A stretch of 64,000 nt of DNA from Agriterribacter humi (GTDB taxonomy: Bacteria > Bacteroidota > Bacteroidia > Chitinophagales > Chitinophagaceae), in contig NZ_VOHQ01000011.1 of the NCBI RefSeq assembly GCF_009192765.1, positions 159,444 to 223,443 on the forward strand, written 5' to 3'. The position numbers and the translations under genes were made by a program. The notes beneath the pieces are model-generated. The model saw only the letters and a program-made list of their open reading frames with translations, did not search any database and was not told the origin of the DNA. Below, piece after piece: positions 25,790 through 33,631 of the stretch (the stretch's first letter is position 1; the number at the start of each line of letters is the position of its first letter).

Positions 25790-26119
25790 ATGAAAGAATC
25801 TGTGAGCAATGGTAACCTCGTTACCCCTATGTTGTTCCCGTATGAGCCGGAGCAATACTGGCAACATGTGCGGCAAATTATCCGGGAAGAGGTGAGCAAG
25901 GTTGAAAAACAAAAGCCGGTTTCCCCCAATTACGAAACACCTGGTCTGACCTACAAACCTCTTTACAAGATCGCCGAGATCTGCGCCCTGTTCCATGTTA
26001 CCAAACCCACTATCTACGATTGGGTGAGACATGGCAAGCTAAAGCCCTTCAAAATCCGCTCAAGGGTGTACTTTCTATGGCAGGATATTCAACAGCTTTT
26101 GCCCCCTGGCGGGCAGTGA
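25790..26119 (+). CDS. Helix-turn-helix excisionase-like DNA-binding protein
   Basis: 109 residues from ATG 25790. The C-terminal half holds a MerR/excisionase-type winged helix: YKIAEICALFHVTKPTIYDW, VRHGKLKPFKIRSRVYFLWQ. The N-terminal half is variable and probably a coiled coil (IIREEVSKVEKQK). In Bacteroidota mobile elements such genes often control excision or the mobilization operon. It has no close partner gene; the primase-like gene begins 41 bp later. Confidence 0.8.
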   Translation: MKESVSNGNLVTPMLFPYEPEQYWQHVRQIIREEVSKVEKQKPVSPNYETPGLTYKPLYKIAEICALFHVTKPTIYDWVRHGKLKPFKIRSRVYFLWQDIQQLLPPGGQ

Positions 26120-26159
26120 TTCAAAGCGAATATTTCATTTTCACCCGCATTTTGTGTAA

Positions 26160-27113
26160 ATGTTTAATTGCGAGAGTATGAAAAAGCTATCATGCAGGGA
26201 AGCCCGGCAAATTGACCTGGTGGAATATCTTGCTGCATTAGGCCATCAGCCAAAAAATATCAGGAACCAGGATTATTGGTATTGTTCACCATTTCGTGAC
26301 GAAAAAACGCCCTCTTTTAAAGTCAACAGAGCCCGCAGTATCTGGTATGATTTCGGTGAAGGAAAAGGAGGGGATATCATTGACTTTGGAGTAGAGTATT
26401 TCAGCTGTTCAGTAAGTGAACTACTGGAAGGATTATCGAAAAAGTCATTATCTCTCAATTTTTCTTTTCACTCGCCTGCCTTTGCTGGTGAAAAGAAAGA
26501 ACCCGGCTACGGCAAGATCATCATCCTTAAGGATCGAGCCCTTGGGGCACCACCCCTGGTTCAATATCTTCAAAAAAGATGTATTCCAAAGGAAATTGCA
26601 GCGCAGTATTGCCGAGAAATAGATTTTGAACTCTATGGCAAAAAATTTTCTGCTATTGGATTTGCCAATGATAAAGGAGGGTTTGAATTAAGAAATGAGC
26701 ATTTCAAAGCAGGCAGTTCTCCCAAAGCCATCACTTTTTTGGTCCAGGGAGGCAAAGAGCTAACTGTGTTTGAAGGATTTTTTGATTTCCTTTCTTTCCA
26801 GACTTTATACAAAAACAATCCCACTATCCCAACAAATATTCTGGTACTTAATTCCCTTTCTTTTTTTCACCAGGCAAAAGACCTGATGGATAAACACCAA
26901 AGGGTACACCTGTACTTAGACCGCAACAAGCAGGGAATAGAGTTTACCCGGCAAGCACTACTATGGGATGAAAAAAAATATAAAGACCTGAGTACCTCAT
27001 TTGCGCAAGGGCAGGATATGAATGACTGGCTTATTGAAAAAAGCTCACTTGTAGACTCGGGGCTTATGACAGAAAATCTCAGGTACCGCCACCGAAAAGG
27101 CAGAAGCATCTGA
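26160..27113 (+). CDS. Toprim/CHC2-like DNA primase of the mobile element
   Basis: 317 residues; an ATG at 26178 is also possible. The N-terminal part matches the CHC2 zinc-ribbon fold of element-borne primases: DYWYCSPFRDEKTPSFKVNR, IWYDFGEGKGGDIIDFG, though most zinc-binding cysteines are absent. The C-terminal Toprim part has the Glu motif LTVFEGFFDFLSFQTLY and the Asp motif RVHLYLDRNKQGIEFT. It would prime replication of the circular or single-stranded form during transfer. It lies upstream of the mobilization operon on the same strand. Confidence 0.85.
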   Translation: MFNCESMKKLSCREARQIDLVEYLAALGHQPKNIRNQDYWYCSPFRDEKTPSFKVNRARSIWYDFGEGKGGDIIDFGVEYFSCSVSELLEGLSKKSLSLNFSFHSPAFAGEKKEPGYGKIIILKDRALGAPPLVQYLQKRCIPKEIAAQYCREIDFELYGKKFSAIGFANDKGGFELRNEHFKAGSSPKAITFLVQGGKELTVFEGFFDFLSFQTLYKNNPTIPTNILVLNSLSFFHQAKDLMDKHQRVHLYLDRNKQGIEFTRQALLWDEKKYKDLSTSFAQGQDMNDWLIEKSSLVDSGLMTENLRYRHRKGRSI

Positions 27114-27165
27114 ATTATCTATCCCTGGAATAAACCTTATTGATCAAAAAATAAAACATTGAATT

Positions 27166-27546
27166 ATGGCAGAGTTTAAAAGAAGAACGCTTTATTTGGG
27201 AAGTGGTAAACAGGTAAAACTTTTTGGCAACAGTATTGCTATTGGCAGAAGTCTGGAGATAGGTGAAGGTTATGCTCCCAATATCTTTTCATGCCTGCAG
27301 CAGGAACAGGAGATCATTAAACCAGCAGCCAGTAGTGTAAAATCTTTAACTGATAATCCTAAAGAAAAAGAAAAACCTGTATCAAAAATTATATCTACTG
27401 TGTCAAATCCATTCAGGTTATCAGAAGCCGACCTGATGGAGATTGCCGATTATAATATCCGGCTTTGGCTTGACCTTAAAGATGGTATCCGTAAACATGG
27501 CACCAACAGTGCCCAACTATTTAACGGTGAAGCCCTCAGGAGTTGA
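27166..27546 (+). CDS. Hypothetical protein upstream of mob genes
   Basis: 126 residues, soluble, starting MAEFKRRTLYLGSGKQVKLF and ending in a helical region LMEIADYNIRLWLDLKDGIR. Its stop overlaps the start of the next small reading frame (TGATG at 27544-27548), so it is the first gene of the mobilization operon. I do not recognise the family; the location suggests an accessory relaxosome or regulatory protein. Confidence 0.65.
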   Translation: MAEFKRRTLYLGSGKQVKLFGNSIAIGRSLEIGEGYAPNIFSCLQQEQEIIKPAASSVKSLTDNPKEKEKPVSKIISTVSNPFRLSEADLMEIADYNIRLWLDLKDGIRKHGTNSAQLFNGEALRS

Positions 27547-27740
27547 TGTATTTAAACAATATGCGGCATTCTGATGAAGGCACCCTGAGATATATGAGGA
27601 CTGATCTGAGGTTTTGTAAGGCGAGCGGTGTTGTTGTCACACAAAAACCCTCGTGGTCAACCACGCTCGCCTTTTTCTCCCGCTGGTCGCAAAAGGAAAT
27701 ACAGGACATGATGCAGCTAGTATTAACCGGTGAGCAATGA
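27546..27740 (+). CDS. Small conserved-looking protein containing the candidate oriT
   Basis: 64 residues (MYLNNMRHSDEGTLRYMRTD, then ASGVVVTQKPSWSTTLAFF, QKEIQDMMQLVLTGEQ). The start overlaps the preceding stop and its own stop lies 3 bp before mobC, which is operon-like packing and argues for real translation. The central codons form a strong inverted repeat (27618-27673) that may be the origin of transfer. I do not recognise the family. An alternative is that only the DNA matters and the frame is fortuitous. Confidence 0.5.
   Translation: MYLNNMRHSDEGTLRYMRTDLRFCKASGVVVTQKPSWSTTLAFFSRWSQKEIQDMMQLVLTGEQ
27605..27680. other. Candidate origin of transfer (oriT): nested inverted repeats
   Basis: AAGGCGAGCG (27618-27627) and CGCTCGCCTT (27664-27673) form a perfect 10-bp inverted repeat. 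Inside it are GTGGTCAACCAC (27653-27664), a small palindrome overlapping the right arm by one base, and GGTTTTGT/ACAAAAACC arms (27610-27617 and about 27641-27649). The site lies directly upstream of mobC and the relaxase, the usual place for oriT. The T-run after the right arm would also allow terminator activity. The nick site cannot be located by eye. Confidence 0.45.
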
Positions 27741-27743
27741 TTA

Positions 27744-28106
27744 ATGAGGCGTATGGAACAGATGAATGTCAAAAGATCAATGGGCGGACGCCCCTTAAAA
27801 GCCGTAAGAAAAGATATCAGGATAAGTGTTCGCTTTAACCGCCAGGAGTATTTTATCCTGAAGGAAAGGGCTGGTTCAGCAGGTGTAAAGCCATCTGTTT
27901 TTATCAGGCAGGCTGCCATCAAGGCAAAAATCACCGGCAGACTTTCTACAGAAGAAGTGCAATTGATCCGCCAGCTTGCCGGCATGGCTACCAATATCAA
28001 CCAGGTAGCAAGAGCATGTCACAGGGAGGGACTCTTTGAAGCTATGCGGTATTTTGAGGAGTACAGAAAAGCGCTTGATCACGTAATGCAAAAATTAAGG
28101 TCATGA
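27744..28106 (+). CDS. mobC: MobC-family relaxosome accessory protein
   Basis: 120 residues. The N-terminal ribbon-helix-helix-like part contains IRISVRFNRQEYFILKERAG and PSVFIRQAAIKAKITGR; the C-terminal MobC signature is IRQLAGMATNINQVARACHR. MobC proteins bind near oriT and assist strand opening for the relaxase. The gene overlaps the relaxase start by 4 bp (ATGA), so the two are co-translated. Confidence 0.9.
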   Translation: MRRMEQMNVKRSMGGRPLKAVRKDIRISVRFNRQEYFILKERAGSAGVKPSVFIRQAAIKAKITGRLSTEEVQLIRQLAGMATNINQVARACHREGLFEAMRYFEEYRKALDHVMQKLRS

Positions 28107-29086
28107 TCAGTAAGCATCTTACGGCAAACTCTTTCTATCATACCTGCCGCTATGTTACCATTAAACCCGGCGCAGAACTACTGGTTGCAAAAGGGGTAAG
28201 AGCTTATGATTTTAAACTGATGGCGCAGGATTTTGCAATACAACAGGCACTCAGACCGGAAAAAAAGCAGGCTTGTATGCATGCCATTCTCAGTTTTTAT
28301 CCGGGAGAAACGCTATCGGATGAAAAAATGAAAGCGGTAGCAAAAGAATATTTAAGCAAACTGAATGTCGTAAATACCCAATATGCCATCACTAAACATA
28401 CCGACAAAGCACATATTCATTTACACATTGTTGCCAATATGGTAAACAATGAAGGGAGACCAATCAGTGATAGCTGGATCGGACTAAGAGGGAAGAAAAT
28501 AGCGCAGGAGCTTACATTGAAGCATCAGCTTATGCAGGCAATAGATAAGAATCTAAGGCTTACTCACCTGGAATCGCTGAATGAATATGAAGCGACAAAG
28601 TACAGGATCTATATGGCTATCTCAGAACTACTCCCCAAATGTAAAAACATGGAAGAGCTGAAAACCCGGCTCGGAAAACGTGGCATTCTAACAGAATACA
28701 AATACAAAGGACAGAGCCTTCAAAAACAGGGTATCAGTTTTAAGATGGGTGAGTATCGTTTTAAAGGCAGTAAAATAGACCGGAGGTTCTCCTATAACTT
28801 TCTTGAAAAAACGCTGGCTTTGCAGCAAAAGCAAGTGTTACAACAAACAAAACCGGAAAGCATAAATACGCCGTTCCAAAAACCTGGAAGTGCTTTCCAA
28901 AAAGAAAATACTCCTTATCCATCCAGGGAACATGACATTGGTTTTGGAAGTGAAATACAGAAAGCTGCTTCAGATCTATGGAAATCATTAACCGACCCTG
29001 TGGGAGAAGGTGGATCCTTACCTAAAGAATTGCGGGAAGAACAAAGAAGGAGAAAGCAGCGCAAAACATTGCGAAGATGGCCATGA
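28103..29086 (+). CDS. Relaxase / mobilization nuclease
   Basis: 327 residues. The relaxase domain has an N-terminal Tyr region (FYHTCRYVTI) and the metal-binding His cluster HTDKAHIHLHIVANMVNNEG (H99, H104, H106, H108), the HxH triad of MOB_P/MOB_B-type nucleases. It nicks oriT, stays on the 5' end of the transferred strand and guides it to a helper's secretion channel. The C-terminal 130 residues are basic and less conserved. It is shorter than self-transmissible ICE relaxases, as expected for a mobilizable element. Confidence 0.9.
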   Translation: MISKHLTANSFYHTCRYVTIKPGAELLVAKGVRAYDFKLMAQDFAIQQALRPEKKQACMHAILSFYPGETLSDEKMKAVAKEYLSKLNVVNTQYAITKHTDKAHIHLHIVANMVNNEGRPISDSWIGLRGKKIAQELTLKHQLMQAIDKNLRLTHLESLNEYEATKYRIYMAISELLPKCKNMEELKTRLGKRGILTEYKYKGQSLQKQGISFKMGEYRFKGSKIDRRFSYNFLEKTLALQQKQVLQQTKPESINTPFQKPGSAFQKENTPYPSREHDIGFGSEIQKAASDLWKSLTDPVGEGGSLPKELREEQRRRKQRKTLRRWP

Positions 29087-29117
29087 TAAAACCATTGATC
29101 AATTTATAACATACGGT

Positions 29118-29723
29118 ATGAATAGTGAAGCAGATAAGGGCAGCCACGCTTTTGTGGAAGTAGCCATCCACAAAATGGAAAAGCAGGACAAAAGAATAGA
29201 GCAGATCGAAGCATTAATCCACAAACAGTTGGAGGCTGGTGCTGAAATAAAACAACTGACCAGCGCCATGGAGTCGCTGGATGAACACCTGCATAACGAA
29301 CCCATTTCTGAAGACAGGATATCAGCACTAACGATGAAGATGGATATGCTGATCAATAAACTTGCCACAGCGCCTGCTAATAAAGTATTGCATCACCACC
29401 ATGTACCGGGAATTATCTGGGGAGTAATACTGCTGGCAATTATACTTTGCATGGTATGTGCGGGCTGGCTCTATACCTACAGAAAGTTAGACGATTTTAT
29501 TGCTAACGATACCAGGTACCGGGCACTCCGGCTGGATACAGCTCTACAACCGCTTCAACAATACCTGGATCTTGTAGATTCTGTCTACGCCACAAATTCC
29601 AGCATGCGTGATGAGGTAATAAAAAAAGAACAGGAATACCAGGACAATTTCTACCGGCTACAAAAAGCATTACGGTTGAGAGGGGAGGCGGGAAAGTTGG
29701 AGAAGGAGGCCGGGAAGAAGTAA
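29118..29723 (+). CDS. Membrane-anchored coiled-coil protein of the mob operon
   Basis: 201 residues from ATG 29118, just after the relaxase stop; an upstream in-frame start at 29010 would overlap the relaxase. Order: acidic coiled coil (about 10-85), His-rich linker, membrane segment (about 96-116, IIWGVILLAIILCMVCAGWL), then a second coiled coil (about 120-200). The topology resembles the small membrane proteins that follow relaxases in Bacteroidota mobilizable elements and may tether the relaxosome to the membrane. The family is not identified with certainty. Confidence 0.65.
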   Translation: MNSEADKGSHAFVEVAIHKMEKQDKRIEQIEALIHKQLEAGAEIKQLTSAMESLDEHLHNEPISEDRISALTMKMDMLINKLATAPANKVLHHHHVPGIIWGVILLAIILCMVCAGWLYTYRKLDDFIANDTRYRALRLDTALQPLQQYLDLVDSVYATNSSMRDEVIKKEQEYQDNFYRLQKALRLRGEAGKLEKEAGKK

Positions 29724-30362
29724 AGATGCTTATTTTAGAAGATTTAAAATAGCTCGCATGAAAATTATAATAATTGACTGCCTAATTTACCAGGGAATCC
29801 ATTTGTGGATGATGGTCCAAAGACAATTCGATCTTCTGAGTACCTTGTAGCACCGGATATGACAAAAAATAAGTAGACAAGACTATTGCGTGTACTATAG
29901 CAGCAGTTATCTTCGCATTGGTTTTTCATAGGATATTGGATTTAAAACGGGGAGCATGTCTATGCACCCTTTTTTTATGGCTGGCCCATTTTATATTATG
30001 AAGCGCTCCCTATGCAAAATCATGTTGTTATCTACCAAATACTAAATAAATGGTCATTATTACAAAATAGTCTTGCTTTCAAGCCTGTTAATTTATAACT
30101 TGTAAACTAGTTTTTCAACCTTGTTCTCACCAAACCCTGTGGCTGAGCAGGCGAAAGCATGTAAACATCTGCCAGGCTCATCAATAATTTGACCAAAATA
30201 TTGAACATAAAATTTACGATTTTTCAAAATAGCAGAACGACATATTGTAAATATATTTAATTTTCATTGGCGCACTCAACAATTTCCAAAAGCGAATTGA
30301 AGGATATTGAGAATCAATACGGAAGAAAAAATAAGTAGTGCGTCTTATATACAAATACTACT
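29724..30362. other. Gap between mob operon and cassette array
   Basis: No convincing gene in 639 bp. It holds a repeat-associated terminator (29915-29977) and, at its right end, a possible half attachment site for the array: ACTCAAC (30274-30280) fits the RYYYAAC core and GTTATTG (30363-30369) the GTTRRRY core, 96 bp apart, but the arms between them do not pair well. It may be a decayed attC or an attI-like site. Confidence 0.45.
29915..29977 (+). terminator. Terminator with repeated 38-bp leader
   Basis: A GGGAGCAT / ATGCACCC hairpin followed by TTTTTTT ends the mob operon. Its left flank, 29915-29952, is identical over 38 bases to the reverse complement of 54277-54314, which leads into another hairpin plus T-run behind fbp. 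Confidence 0.65.
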
Positions 30363-30963
30363 GTTATTGGAAATTGCTTGCAGCCCTTCAAGTGTTCAGG
30401 AGCCGGTTGCCCGCCCTGGGGGTGGACTATCAAGAAGCGGCGTTGGCTCAATTGGGAATCCAGGAAGAATGCCGGACTATTTTTTGGGACGATGTTGAAA
30501 GATTCAGTCAGGTCAACCGTTCGGAGCCGGCTGGTTGAAGCCGCCTTCAGGACAGACGGGGACGAACGGTTGACCGAAGTTAGAGGATTAAAAATTAAAT
30601 ATCCGTTTATAAGCGTTTAAGGTCGGCTAAAGACGGTAAAAAAATAGCCGGACATTATAAAAGTTAGACAATGAGACAACGCCGCTTTACAGACTAATAG
30701 AACAGGGCGGTACAAAGACGACCACTTCGTAAATCACCCATTTAACGAAATGGTCATCTTTCAACCGGCTCCATGAACGGGAAGGGGCAGGCTGCAATCA
30801 ACTACGTTGCATCAGGACGTAAGCAGTCTATAGAGACTGATAAAAATAAAAGGGTATGATTATTACTGATGCAACTTCCAATAACATGGTATTTGCGCAA
30901 TGCCGCTTTTAACATACTGTAGATTCGAAGTTGATTCTCGCGTCACTACGCAAATACCTGCAC
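30363..30963 (+). repeat. Cassette 1, first copy of an exact 601-bp tandem duplication
   Basis: Compared line by line with 30964-31564, I found no difference. It ends in a compact attC-like site. The only open frames are short (about 50-65 codons), lack a good start and run through the attC, so the unit may be non-coding; several strong hairpins support an RNA product (30511-30839). It is GC-richer than the neighbouring cassettes. Confidence 0.9.
30511..30839 (+). ncRNA. Candidate structured RNA in duplicated cassette
   Basis: Consecutive strong stems: GGTCAACCGTTCG (30511-30523) with CGAACGGTTGACC (30563-30575), 13 bp perfect; GTCGGCTA (30622-30629) with TAGCCGGAC (30645-30653), one bulge; GACCAcTTCGT (30720-30730) with ACGAAaTGGTC (30745-30755); and CAGTCT/AGACTG around an ATAG tetraloop (30824-30839). 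Nothing in the stretch looks like a gene. I do not recognise the RNA class. The same RNA occurs at +601 bp in the second copy. Confidence 0.45.
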
Positions 30964-30970
30964 GTTATTG
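30879..30970 (+). repeat. attC-like site 1 (92 bp)
   Basis: CAATAAC (30879-30885) to GTTATTG (30964-30970), with paired inner arms GGTATTTGCGcA (from 30888) and TACGCAAATACC (to about 30958). The size is within the classical attC range. Confidence 0.85.
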
Positions 30971-31564
30971 GAAATTGCTTGCAGCCCTTCAAGTGTTCAG
31001 GAGCCGGTTGCCCGCCCTGGGGGTGGACTATCAAGAAGCGGCGTTGGCTCAATTGGGAATCCAGGAAGAATGCCGGACTATTTTTTGGGACGATGTTGAA
31101 AGATTCAGTCAGGTCAACCGTTCGGAGCCGGCTGGTTGAAGCCGCCTTCAGGACAGACGGGGACGAACGGTTGACCGAAGTTAGAGGATTAAAAATTAAA
31201 TATCCGTTTATAAGCGTTTAAGGTCGGCTAAAGACGGTAAAAAAATAGCCGGACATTATAAAAGTTAGACAATGAGACAACGCCGCTTTACAGACTAATA
31301 GAACAGGGCGGTACAAAGACGACCACTTCGTAAATCACCCATTTAACGAAATGGTCATCTTTCAACCGGCTCCATGAACGGGAAGGGGCAGGCTGCAATC
31401 AACTACGTTGCATCAGGACGTAAGCAGTCTATAGAGACTGATAAAAATAAAAGGGTATGATTATTACTGATGCAACTTCCAATAACATGGTATTTGCGCA
31501 ATGCCGCTTTTAACATACTGTAGATTCGAAGTTGATTCTCGCGTCACTACGCAAATACCTGCAC
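30964..31564 (+). repeat. Cassette 2, second copy of the 601-bp duplication
   Basis: Identical to 30363-30963 as far as I can read, including the hairpin-rich segment (31112-31440) and the attC. The break points of the duplication coincide exactly with the cassette core GTT, so the duplication is a whole cassette. Confidence 0.9.
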
Positions 31565-31571
31565 GTTGCAC
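31480..31571 (+). repeat. attC-like site 2 (92 bp)
   Basis: Copy of site 1, but its last 7 bases are GTTGCAC, contributed by the next cassette, as expected when a different cassette is joined at the core. Confidence 0.85.
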
Positions 31572-32250
31572 GCCACTTCCCGGACAACCCTTTGCGGCAG
31601 GACACAGGTCACACTGCCCGATAAAATATAGTTTTGTTCCTGCAGACACAGGACAATAGCGAAGCAGCTTTTTTACAGGCAATATTTTTACGGGCAGTTC
31701 CCGGCAGACTTTAACGAAAATGGCAGAGGCTCAACTATAGTAATGCTCTCGACTATGCCAGCGCTGCCCGGACACGATTTGTATAGGCAGGTTGTTGTGG
31801 TTCTTTTTGCAGGTTGCGGCAGACTGTTTCTATAGCTCTTTTATTGATCATGTTTTGTTTGACATTGAAAAATAGTAAGTCCCTGGCACTTAGACCCGAC
31901 GCACGACTGAATTCAGCAGGCTTGGCTCCTATTGTTTTTTTATTATGTTTTGCTGTAGACCAATGACATCCAGCCAGTCCTTATACTATAGTTCTGTTGA
32001 CCCTGCGCACAGGGAACTTTACTAATCTGCCATTTTTTCTGCCGCAGGCCGATTGCGGCGTGCAACAGGCGGTTTTGCACAAGTGCGGCTGGACTGAAGC
32101 CTGCCAGGCTAATTGCAGATCCGGGCATCAGTTATCGGCTGACGATGTTCAAACAGAAATTATCTGAATACAATATTTTTTACTTTAAATTGGCAGTACG
32201 GTATTTCAGCAGACGAATTTCAAATTCCACACCTGCGCAAAGCCGCTATC
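31565..32250 (+). other. Cassette 3, no recognisable gene
   Basis: A 686-bp unit that starts GTTGCACGCC and whose attC opens with the reverse complement GGCGTGCAAC. No open frame of convincing length or codon use exists on either strand. There are repeats of a GGCAG motif on both strands, but no clear fold. It could be non-coding or decayed. Confidence 0.6.
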
Positions 32251-32257
32251 GTTATAT
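32060..32257 (+). repeat. attC-like site 3 (198 bp)
   Basis: GTGCAAC (32060-32066) to GTTATAT (32251-32257). Left arm AGGCGGTTTTGCACAAG pairs imperfectly with right arm CTGCGCAAAGCCGCTAT. The middle is closely related to sites 4, 5 and the partial site 9. Confidence 0.85.
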
Positions 32258-32674
32258 GCAACTTGTTCAGAACAGCGTCATCAACAATTCTATTCGGCTT
32301 GGGTAATGGGATAGCTTAAAATTATTTCCTAACCAGTGGCTACAGCAATTCTATTCAGCAACTATTTTCAACGCCGCTTTCATTTCACGGCAGACAGAAA
32401 ACTTGTGACAACAACGCTGTTCCATTTGTTCAAACATTTCTCGCTGTTTCGGTTACAAAAAGTACTCTTAATTCAATCAAGTATGCATATAACAGGCGGT
32501 TTGGCTCAAGCGGGGCAAGACGTAGTACAATCAGCTAAGTGCAATTCCGGGCTTCGGTTACCGGCTGACGACATCATAACAGAAATCATCTAAATACAAT
32601 ATTTTTTACTTTAAATTGGCATCCGGTATTTCGGCAGACGGATTTCAAATATCCCACCTGCGCCAAGCCGTACC
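32251..32674 (+). other. Cassette 4, short unit related to cassette 9
   Basis: 424 bp. The first 40 bases are nearly identical to those of unit 9 (37222), and parts further in also match. A frame starting with GTG at 32336 has a diverged counterpart at 37307 (both contain VLIQSSMHITG-like residues), but this runs into the attC and has no clear start, so a protein is doubtful. Confidence 0.55.
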
Positions 32675-32681
32675 GTTATGC
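32487..32681 (+). repeat. attC-like site 4 (195 bp)
   Basis: ATATAAC (32487-32493) to GTTATGC (32675-32681). Left arm AGGCGGTTTGGCTCAAG pairs imperfectly with right arm CTGCGCCAAGCCGTACC. Confidence 0.88.
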
Positions 32682-32704
32682 GGCATTTTTTAAGAAAACA
32701 CAAC

Positions 32705-33367
32705 ATGACATTTAAATCAGACATCGAAGAAATCATAGCTTCAATTCATAAGGTATATCAGGACGATGAATTGGCATTCTTAGCGCTAACGAGTAAAATT
32801 GAATTACCACTTCGTGATAAAATAGCTTTTCAATTACACAAGAAATATCAAGATAAGTATCTCGTTTGCCGTGAGTGGAGACCAAGAGTTAATAATTCGC
32901 GTAACCGAATTGACATAGCAATTATAGACAAAACTGACTCTAAAGTATTGTGCCTAATTGAATGTAAAGCTAAATCCGTTGTTCGTTATGAAGAACGATC
33001 TACAGGACATTTGGCAAATGACTTGATCAAGATCCGCAACTTAACTAATGACGATAGCGTTGAACTATATTATATATATTTTAATAATGTGCTCAATAGC
33101 GAAAAACACTTTGAGGACATATATTGTAATTCGGTTAAGTACATTTCGGACTTAAACAATAGTATTAGTAAAAAGAATTTATTAAATAATAGTAAAAGTA
33201 TTTGGGAGAAGCATTTAAGTCGGCTTGACCTAAATGCAGAGAAGTCGAAACAAATTATAATTAATGCAGGAACGTATTTCGGTTATGTTGTTTTTATCGA
33301 AACATATATTTATGGACCCGTAAATAGACATGAAATCAAAAACTTAACTTATCAGTCCATTTTGTAA
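32705..33367 (+). CDS. PD-(D/E)XK nuclease-like cassette protein
   Basis: 220 residues from ATG 32705 (MTFKSDIEEIIASIHKVYQD); an ATG at 32678 lies inside the attachment core and is less likely. The central segment NRIDIAIIDKTDSKVLCLIE followed by CKAK is a good match to the PD-(D/E)XK core (Asp, then E-x-K in a beta strand), as in restriction-like and type I restriction enzyme R-subunit N-terminal domains. No methyltransferase or partner is in the cassette. It is AT-rich with codon use unlike the chromosome. Function could be defence or DNA repair, but this is inference. Confidence 0.65.
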   Translation: MTFKSDIEEIIASIHKVYQDDELAFLALTSKIELPLRDKIAFQLHKKYQDKYLVCREWRPRVNNSRNRIDIAIIDKTDSKVLCLIECKAKSVVRYEERSTGHLANDLIKIRNLTNDDSVELYYIYFNNVLNSEKHFEDIYCNSVKYISDLNNSISKKNLLNNSKSIWEKHLSRLDLNAEKSKQIIINAGTYFGYVVFIETYIYGPVNRHEIKNLTYQSIL

Positions 33368-33398
33368 TAAATGTCTTAGGTATCGTTAAAAAACGACC

Positions 33399-33593
33399 GC
33401 ATAACAGGCGGTTTGGCTCAAGTGGGGCAAGACATAGTACAATCGGCTAATTACAATTCCTGGCTTCAGCTACCGGCTGACGACAGCATAACAGAAATCA
33501 TCTAAATACAGTATTTTTTACTTTAAATTGGCATACGGTATTTCAGCAGACGGATTTCAAATATCCCACCTGCGCCAAGCCGTACCGTTAGTG
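33399..33593 (+). repeat. attC-like site 5 (195 bp)
   Basis: GCATAAC (33399-33405) to GTTAGTG (33587-33593). Very similar to site 4 throughout, which implies cassettes 4 and 5 share a common source array. Confidence 0.88.
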
Positions 33594-33631
33594 GCAATTA
33601 CTCACAGACATTCCTAAATTTAAAAGCTTAA

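Noticed and set aside
30307..31221. Open frames of 63-96 codons in the two 601-bp copies
   Set aside because: They run in several frames at once, extend through the attC-like site, lack a convincing start and match no known protein pattern; a structured RNA fits the strong hairpins better.
31575..31795. A further attC-like site inside cassette 3 (GACAACC near 31584, GTTGT near 31787)
   Set aside because: The arms pair poorly and the core 7-mers are not reverse complements, unlike the nine accepted units.
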